Below are positions 56,761-64,000 of a DNA stretch of 64,000 nucleotides, in pieces (within the stretch, counting starts at the first letter, position 1; every line of letters starts with the position of its first letter). The position numbers and the translations under genes are program-made. The stretch comes from Yamagishiella unicocca (lineage: Eukaryota > Chlorophyta > Chlorophyceae > Chlamydomonadales > Volvocaceae). Location of the stretch: NCBI GenBank assembly GCA_003116995.1, contig BDSL01000034.1:124001-188000 (forward strand), given 5' to 3'. A model generated the notes under the pieces. That model was not told the DNA's origin, did not search any database, and saw nothing but the letters and a program-made list of their open reading frames with translations.

Positions 56761-59700
56761 CTACTGCCCCCCGGCCGAGCCCCCCGGGCCTCCTCCTCCG
56801 CCCGACTTGCTGCTGCCCGGCCCCCCCGCCGGCCCCGTGCCCCCCAGGAAGTCCGACAGCATGGCATCCACGTTGAGCACCCAGGGCCTCGCCGCTGCCT
56901 CCTTAAGCAACATCCCTCCAGGGGTGGACTCCTTGACGGCGGTGGCGGGGGGCAGCACGGCGTTCTTGGCGGCTGCGGGGGGGAGGTGGGAGGCAAGGGG
57001 ACCGCATCCCGGGGGAATCGGATCCGAGATATGGGCAGCAGAGATGGGAGGGCGGGTGGTGCGCGCTGCCGCGCGCCGAAGCGCGTTTCGCGCGCGCAGC
57101 AACCGGTCTGCGCCAGCTATCAGCGGGTCGAGGGCGGGGGTCCGCAGGCAGCGTGGGGCTTGAGATTGAGAGACGCGCGCGTGGGGGAGAGTTTGGACGG
57201 TGTTTGCGGTGGGGAGTCCCGGGGAGCGGGTTTCGGTCCTTGGTGCGCCGTGGTGTTTGTGGTATTTGCTCCGCACCTGCCAGCACCTTGGCGTTGGCCA
57301 CCACCTGCGCGTCGCGCTGCTCTTGCCAGGCGGCCATGCGGTCCAGGTAGGGGTCGGAGGGGGGGTGCGGTGCCACTCCAGGGAAGGCCTTGTCGAACAC
57401 CACCCGCAGCACCTCCTCATTGGCCAGCAGCGCCGCCACCAGCTCGCCGCGCTGCCCGGCGGTCAACGAGCCCTCGCCGCCGTCGCCGGCGTCGTACGTG
57501 GCGCGGCCGCTGCTGGGGCGGGTGCCCGTGGAGGCGAGGGCGGCGCTGCCGGGTCGGCGGCTGCTGGGCAGGAGCATGGCGGAGAGGGGCCGCGAGACGG
57601 GGGAGGCGGCGGGGGCGTGGCGGAGGCCGCTGATGGGGCGGCCGCGGGCGTGGGCTCGGTCGATGGCGCTGCGTTCTCGGTGACCATCTGCCTCTGCGGA
57701 GGGTGGCGGAGGCGTGAACGGGGTGAGGTGGGAACGGGATAAGCTGTAGAGAGGGGGAGGGAGGTGGCGGGGGGTTAATACACAACACCGCAAGCGAGGC
57801 CCCTTCCGCTCAGCCAGCCGGTATATGAACCTTCCCAACTGATGGGTGTCGGTTTACACGTCTACGGTACTCCCTGAACCCCACCCGCCCAGCCCCCCAC
57901 CCACCCACCCACCCAGCGCTCTCCGCCGCTCCCTCACGTCCTCCACGCACTGCCGCAGCACCGCCTGCAGCCCCGTGCGCTGCTGCAGCTCCAGCGTGTG
58001 AGCCGCCCGGGCCTGCTTGGTGCGCCGCCGCTCCGCCTCCAGCAGCCGCTTCAAGCTGTCGATCACGTCCTCGTACCGCTGGATCTTGATCTGGATCTGC
58101 CCGTCGGGGCTCGCCGCCGCCGCCGCCGCCGCCGCCCCGCGCGACGAGCCCGGCCGCCCGCCGCCGCCGCTGACTCCCGCGCCGCTGCTGCCCCCCAGGA
58201 AGCCGCTTCCTTCGCTGGCCGCCGCCGCCGCCATGAGCTCCTCCTTCTCCTGGCTGAGCGCCGCCACGTCCTGCATCAGCGCCGCCAGCTGGTTCCGGAG
58301 CGCCGCGTTCTCCTTCTTGAGCGCCACCGTCTGCTTGATGAGGTACTCGCGGTCCTCCTCCTGCAGCTTGAACTGCGCCTTGAGGCGGGAGTTCTCCTCG
58401 GACGCCACGGTGTGCTTCTTGTCCAGGATCTGCAAAGTGGTTTTCGCGGGGGGGGGGGGTTGATAAGAGAATCCGCGAGCGGGGGGGGAGACAGCCGAGT
58501 GTTGAGGAGGATAGGGAAAGCAAGCGGCGTGGTGGCAGGAGGAGGGCGACCAGGGGCAGGACAGGGGGAGTGGCAGCGAGTGTGTTCCGGCTCACGATTC
58601 AAGCCCCCCGACCGCCCCCTGCGCCAGTCTCTTCCCCTCCCGAGTCGAGTCCACGGGTCTTCCTCAAAGCCTCCCCAGTCGAGTCCTTTTCTGTAACCCC
58701 CTTCCCGAGGGCCCCCTCCCCCGCCCCCACCTGCGCGATCTGCTGCGCCTTGTCCAGCTCGTGGCGCAGCATCTTGACCTTCTCCAGGCTGTCCATGTCC
58801 TCCTTGGCCAGGCCCTTGGCCCGCTCCGAAACCACCGCCGCCTCCAGTTCGTTCAGCCGCGTGGTGAAGCGGCGCAGCGTGGAGTGCTCCTCCTGGCGGA
58901 AGGTGGCGGCCTGGGCGGTGAGCAGGTCCTCGATCTGGCTGACCACCTGGGTGTGCAGCTCGCTGGGGCCGATCGGAGGTTCGGGGAAAGGAGAGGAGGG
59001 TGTGATAGGAAACCCGTGGGTCGGCATTGTAAAAGAAATGAACGGTTAGGAAACGATTTCGTACACGCGATCCTGCCCCTGCCCCGGTTTTTTCTCGCAT
59101 CCACGGGTCTTCCTTGAAACCCCCTCCCCCTCACCGTATGTTGGCTGATGCCTTCCCGAAGCTGGCGTTCTCCGGGTGCTCCCCCCGCGCCTTGCGCAGC
59201 TGCTCCTCCAGCCGGGCCACCTCGTCCTGCAGCTGGGCCTCGCGCCGCATGTAGCTCTCCTGCCGCCGCTCGTTGTCAGTGGACAGGGTGCGGACTCGAT
59301 CCTGGGTGGGGGGTGGCCCGGGAGCGAGAAGACCAAGTTACACGACATCGGAGACGCCCCGCTCCGAAACACCACCGCCCTAAACCAAACCCTACATTCC
59401 CGCCTCCCTCCTCCCCCCACCCCCCCCCGCGATGTCCGCTCTCCCATAGCGCACCAACTCCCACAGTTCTCCTGCTAGCGCCCAAAACCGGTTCTGCGAA
59501 AAGTTTACGTGCGTCGCGCGGGGTCCTCGCTTCCTTTCGTCTCGCCGTAGCCGATATAGCTTAGCCGCCAAAGGTCATATTACGACCTTCGGCTTTCGTA
59601 TCCCCAACCCAGTTCTCCCGCATGCATCTCAAAACTTCTGCTTTAAACGATTTTTTTCGGACATCCACGGGTTTCCCTCGAACCCCCACCCGCCCCCGGG

Positions 59701-60938
59701 GTCCTCACCTCCAGCTCCGCCACCGTGTCCTCCAGCTGGTTCTGGCGGGAGATGGCCGCTGCGTAGTCGTGCATGTCGCGGAAGGCGGCGGACCGGGAGG
59801 TGCGGGTGCCGCGGCGGGAGGGGGGGCTGCGGGGGGGGGTACAATAAAAGAACCGGTAACGCGACTGGGGAAATGTAGTTGGTGCATAGCCTTCAGACTG
59901 CGGGGGGGCCCAGCGAGGCGGTTAGGAGAGGCGGCCAGAGCAGCAGAGGAGCTCGCCGCACAAATTCGGATTCTGTGGACTCTGCGGATTCGGGGACTGG
60001 GGACTGGGGCGGTCTCACAGCAGCACCAGCACCGCGGACCCGCAGGCTCGTCCCAACCGACGACAACCAGAACTGCCCGCAAGGTGTTGTGGGAGTCCTT
60101 GCCACTGCGCGGTGCGTTCCGGGCGCCTCACCTCTTCACTCCGCCGCTGTTGGTCAGCCGGGGCTCGTCCCCGGAGGCGTCGGTAGCCGCCCCGCTGGCG
60201 TTGGAGGCGCGGCGCGAGGACATGCGGGAGGCGAGGGCGGAGGCGGAGGGCGGCCGCTCGAAGCTGGCCCCGTTGGCCGGCGTCATGGCGCTCACGGAGT
60301 GGGAGGAGTGGGCGGCACTGGCCACGGTGCGCAGGAACCGCCGGCTGGGGCTGGACCCTGCGCACATGGGGGGGGGGCACAGACAAGAACCGGCACATTT
60401 GGGGGGGGGAGAGAGGGGAGAGGGGAAAGGTGTTTGGGTCGCGACGGTCATTGACCTCCTCGCACTGGCCTTTTGCCACCCTATCCCTCGGCCTCCCGTA
60501 CGGTCCAACCCGCGTTCTGGCAGCACCCCACGACCGGGGGGGCACTCACTTCCCCCATAGCGACCGTCGTCCGGCCCTCCAGCCACATCAAAGCCCATGC
60601 CCAGCACCGCATACACAGCCACCCACATCCCTCCCTTCCCCCGCACCTCCACACGCCCAGTCGCTACCCACGTCCCAAATTTTCCTCCACGCCCCCCCGC
60701 CCAGACGTTCCACACGCGTCGTATCCTAGCCCCCTCACGTCCGGTCCCCATCACCCCCGTCCGGAACCCCGCCCCCCAGCCTCACCCCGGCCTCACCTTG
60801 CCCCCCCGACGGCGGGCTCTGCCCCCCCGATGGCCCCCCGCCCGCCCCGCTGCCCTCGTTCCGCGAAGAGCTGCGTTTGAACTGCGCGTGGCGGTCGCTC
60901 TTCGACACCGCCTCGAGCTCAGCTCGCAGCTGGGCAGC
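56761..60938 (-). CDS. Coiled-coil protein of unknown function (5' end not resolved), at least 8 exons
   Basis: Exons in gene order: 60938-60797, 60357-60132, 59826-59709, 59301-59135, 58962-58731, 58429-57913, 57693-57277 and 56972-56761. They give 676 residues plus stop with consistent phases. The first listed exon starts in phase 0 after a good acceptor, so an upstream start exon is missing. Heptad-rich segments are RDMHDYAAAISRQNQLED, YMRREAQLQDEVARLEEQ, VVSQIEDLLTAQAATFRQEE, EEDREYLIKQTVALKKENAA and RYEDVIDSLKRLLEAERR. Ser/Ala/Gly-rich linkers lie between and after. The EDREYLIKQ...KKEN block resembles cilium and basal-body coiled-coil proteins, but I cannot name a family with confidence. 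The C-terminal exon (VDAMLSDFLGG) ends in a Gly-rich tail at TAG 56761-56763. Confidence 0.8.
58997..59060 (+). repeat. Dispersed intron repeat, family B (coiled-coil gene)
   Basis: GGTGTGATAGGAAACCCGTG, GGTCGGCATTG, then AACGGTTAGGAAACGA. It lies about 34 nt from the acceptor at 58963. The same intron has an inverted family A end at about 59090-59122 (CATCCACGGGTCTTCCTTGA), 11-12 nt from the donor at 59134. Confidence 0.75.
59435..59681 (-). repeat. Dispersed repeat, family A, near full-length copy (about 247 bp)
   Basis: Second long copy, collinear with 32314-32559. It fills most of the 407-nt intron 59302-59708. Its family A end is about 27 nt from the donor. A short family C end (about 59318-59352, GCGAGAAGACCAAGTTACAC) lies 16 nt from the acceptor, so the intron is framed by complementary repeat ends. 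Confidence 0.88.
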
Positions 60939-63844
60939 CTGCGCCAGTGGGAGGGGGGCCGGTTACACCACGAGTGGTGGGTTGCAAGGAAGACCCGTGT
61001 ACGAGTGGTGGGTGGGGTGGGGGTGAGCGGCGGTGGTTGCGGCGGTGAGGGCGATTAAGCCCGGGACGGGGCGTGCGGCCTGCGGATCGGGTAGCGCTAG
61101 TGGCGGGTGGTCGGGGGCCATTGCTCCCGTCCCCAATCCCCAACCCCAGCCCCAGCCCTGGAAGCGCCAAACGAGTTTCAAGGACGACGGCAATGTGAGG
61201 CACTCCACAGACACGGTCATGCTGGAGGTGGTGAGTCATAGGACGCGCGATCACGCCGTGTCCATGCATAGAGTGGTGGGTGGACGGGTGCTTCGCACAC
61301 CACCAGCCATGACAACAGGAAGAGGCCAGGCCACGTGTGCGGCATGGCCATGGTTTTGCCCGTGCATACGAAGGGGTGCCAGCGGGGAGCAACTGTGGAT
61401 TGCTGGCGGGTGTCATGTGTCACACGTATCCTTGCGGGTGTCAGGACGTATGGCAGAAATGGTGATAGCCCCAGGTTCGCAGGTGAACAGGCCGCAGATA
61501 GTACAATTGGATACCCCCTTCCCCGACGTGCCTTGTCTTGCATCCGTGCCAATGGTTGGTAGCCTTGAATGGAGGGCCCGAGCATGGCGTCGGACATCGT
61601 GCTCGGCAGCACGAAGCTTTCTGGTGCCAAGACGCACTAAGCAGGAGTATTCGCAGTGCCCGTTACTAATGACGACGCTAGCTTCGCGCTTTCAGCCGTC
61701 CTGGTGGTTGACGCGCGGACCCGCACTCCTCCACGTCTCGTCCTGAGATGAGTAGTCTTGCGCAGGTGAGCAGCTTCAGTGCTTATGTATTATCGCCAAG
61801 ACATCTGATAGCGGGTCCGCGAGACTGGATGCGCGCATGCTTCCTCGGGCACGCTGAATCGCAGCACAATCCTTGGGATGCCACCCGAAACATAAAGGAA
61901 TTCTTAAACCATACGTCCGAGTGAAACTAAATGGCTAAACACGCCTCTGTAGCATTGCACTAGCTCTACACTCGAAGCTTTGACGCAAAGTGTAATAGAG
62001 CGGTGAATAATACTTGGGTGCGCAAAGAAGGGTCTTGCATTGTAATGATACTGGCCCTGTAAATCCCAATTACCTCAAGCCCAAACGGTGCTTACTGTCG
62101 TATGTTACGTGTCTAGGTAGTCTTGTTAGGATGTGGTTAGGGATTACTTTGCCATGTCCTATACCCAATAAGATTCTGGCTGAAGGATAAGGTGTTAAAG
62201 AAATGCGCCACTTGCCACCGTAACAACTGCCGGCTTACGGTCGCTTACTCTGCAGCCCGACACCGCTACACAGCTACCAGACCACTCTATGCAGAAACTT
62301 TACCCCACTGGCGAACCCACAATACGCGCAGGGCATACTGTATTGAACCTACTAAACTCTAGCCACGTCTCTAGCTGCTTGCCTAGCTGCGACTGCTTTG
62401 AAAGGACTGCTAGCCTTACAGGAGTACCGCGGGCGGGAACCTTCCTTGCAAATACGTGAATGTGCAGTCAACGGGCGAGAGCACCCCCGGGGCTGATCTG
62501 GCACCACACCTTCGCGCCGCCCGGTGGGAGGTGCGCTTGGCGTGGCCCGGAAGCCGACGCACAAGGGTCACTGGCACAATCCACATAGATTTCCCGGTAA
62601 TTTCGTCACCCCAGTGCCACGACGCTGCGCAGGACAGAAAATCCTGCAAAGACCTGCGCAATAACCACGCACCGTGCTGGACAGCAGCCATGTGCCGGGG
62701 GGCCAGACTAGAAAGAACAGCAGGTGGCCCCTACAGATATTCCCCTAGGCCTGCACGACCCCAGGGTGGGGCAAGTCGCAAGTGACGTAACGCGGACATC
62801 GGCGGACCCACCAGGGTTACTGCCCGCCCGCCACCAAGACATCTACACCTGCCATGGTATCAGCCGCGACAGGAGCAGGCAGCTGCGATGGCTCCAGGGG
62901 GCCGGTGCCTCAACGACAATGCCATAGCCTCCGTCCTTAAGCGGCCGCAGCAGCCCTATCCACCGCTTGAGGGTCGGGCAGCGCATCCACCATTACGGCC
63001 GAATAGCTCCAGAGTTCCGAGACCCTGTGTCGAACGACGATGAATCTTAGGCCGGCCCTGCCACCCCTGCTGGCCCCTTGCGAGCGCTACGCTGGCCAGG
63101 GACTGCGAGAGCCACTATGGGGATGGGGATGGAGCTGTAACTCCGATGGGAAGCTTGTGGGATGGGCGCTGCCGAGGTGGGGATGGGAAGTTTCAGGTGG
63201 ATTTGTGACCGACCCCCTCGCCTGCGGATGACTGGATGGAAGGCCTAATGCGTCTCTCGTGCCTGGTCTGGCCGAGCAGGCCCGAGCTTGCAAACTTTAA
63301 CGGAGGAATAATGAGGTTCAAGACTGCTACTTAAGTCCCATTTGCTGTAATGAGGTCCAAAACTGCTACCCAAGTCCCCTAAGCTGTCAATGTCAGAAGC
63401 CGCTGTTAACGGAGCCGAACTATAGACCCTAGTAATAGCCAGTGGCCTGTGCGCTTACGTCAGCTAGCACATGGCAATTCATCCCTGCTTCGCCGCGTAC
63501 GGCAAGTACGAAAGTAGCGCTCAGACCTGCGGGCATCATGGCTGGTTGCTGTGCAGCGCCTCAAGTTGGGACCGCCAAACTTAGGCGACCTTGGGGCTGC
63601 TGCCTGCTTATGCGTGTGCGTGTATACGCTCCCAGATGTGCGGTGACGTATGGTCAACAAGCGAACTGGTAACATATCCATGAAGGGCCTGGACACCGCC
63701 CGCACGAACCGCCAGGTGCTGCCTGCAGGGATGTGACCCCATAGCAAGGAACCCCCCCAAACGTATGTAGAAAACATTGCCCTAATCGGTTTCTTAGTAC
63801 ACGGGCTTTCCTCACAAACCCCTCCGAGACACCTCTTCTGACTC
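60939..63844. other. Region upstream of the coiled-coil gene, no supportable gene
   Basis: The missing first exon(s) and promoter of the coiled-coil gene should lie in the left part (60940 to about 61250), which still has intron-like G-rich sequence and a short repeat end at about 60980. From about 61750 to 63700 the sequence is AT-richer with many stops and no conserved frame. It probably includes the 3' flank of the right-edge gene. Confidence 0.4.
63761..63828 (-). repeat. Dispersed repeat, family B (partial)
   Basis: AACGTATGTAGAAAACATTG, TAATCGGTTTCTTAGTACACGG, GCTTTCCTCACAAACCCC. This is the family B order seen in introns, here 17-85 bp beyond the stop of the right-edge gene, so in its 3' UTR or flank. 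Confidence 0.65.
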
Positions 63845-64000
63845 CTAGCCTTGCGCAAGCCCACGCTTCCGTATTACAGCCTCAGCTTTGGCTGCGACCG
63901 CTTCACTGCGTCTCTTGGCCCCGCCGCAATGCCATGCGGCCTCATCCCTCAGCGGGTCGGGCGTATCCCATGTGGACTTCAAGTGCAGCATACGCCCCAG
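63845..64000 (-). CDS. C-terminal exon of an unidentified protein (partial, leaves on the right)
   Basis: The frame is open from the right edge to TAG at 63845-63847, 51 residues. It reads MLHLKSTWDTPDPLRDEAAW and later KRRSEAVAAKAEAVIRKRGL. Mixed, charged and aromatic composition without low-complexity bias favours real coding. The frame begins outside the window, so no splice site or domain can be tested. No family is recognised. Confidence 0.55.
   Translation of the reverse strand: MGRMLHLKSTWDTPDPLRDEAAWHCGGAKRRSEAVAAKAEAVIRKRGLAQG

Overview
This window looks like nuclear DNA of a volvocine-type green alga (Chlamydomonadales). It is GC-rich, almost every gene is cut by many short spliceosomal introns, the proteins carry long Ala/Gly/Gln/Ser low-complexity stretches, and TGTAA, the chlorophyte polyadenylation signal, follows several genes. 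The gene set (40S ribosomal protein S3, CSB, CDC45, starch branching enzyme, plant-like PI-PLC) is eukaryotic and starch-making. I rebuilt exons by hand from splice signals, reading phase and family conservation. Seven multi-exon genes close without a frame error over the exons given here, although the branching-enzyme start is uncertain and the coiled-coil gene lacks its 5' end. No transcript data were available.

Layout: 3-173 (+) is the tail of a gene entering from the left. 3332-8925 (-) is a SUV3-type RNA helicase. 9854-20307 (+) is a CSB/ERCC6/RAD26 repair ATPase with 18 exons. 21168-21863 (+) is RPS3 with an uninterrupted coding sequence. 23995-33154 (-) is a starch branching enzyme with 20 exons. 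34067-36816 (-) is a 297-residue mitochondrial carrier family protein. 37330-42992 (+) is a compact phosphoinositide phospholipase C with 10 exons. 45512-49672 (+) is CDC45 with 12 exons. 50895-51266 (-) is a small single-span membrane protein. 52153-55618 (-) is a SET-domain/LSMT-like protein. 56761-60938 (-) is a coiled-coil protein of unknown function whose 5' end is not resolved. 63845-64000 (-) is the last exon of a gene leaving on the right. These are independent housekeeping genes rather than a pathway cluster. Two pairs are head to head: SUV3/CSB and carrier/PLC.

The most unusual content is in the introns. Short dispersed repeats with a shared terminus (GARAAGACCCG or close variants) recur in introns of seven genes, usually with that terminus 10-45 nt from a splice site. 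In several introns one copy faces the donor and an inverted copy faces the acceptor, so the two intron ends are complementary. Two nearly full-length copies of about 246 bp lie in unrelated genes. This resembles an introner-like, intron-generating repeat family. A second oddity is a minisatellite of about 27 units in a SUV3 intron, in which every 23-bp unit repeats the exon/intron junction and so presents a tandem array of 5' splice sites.
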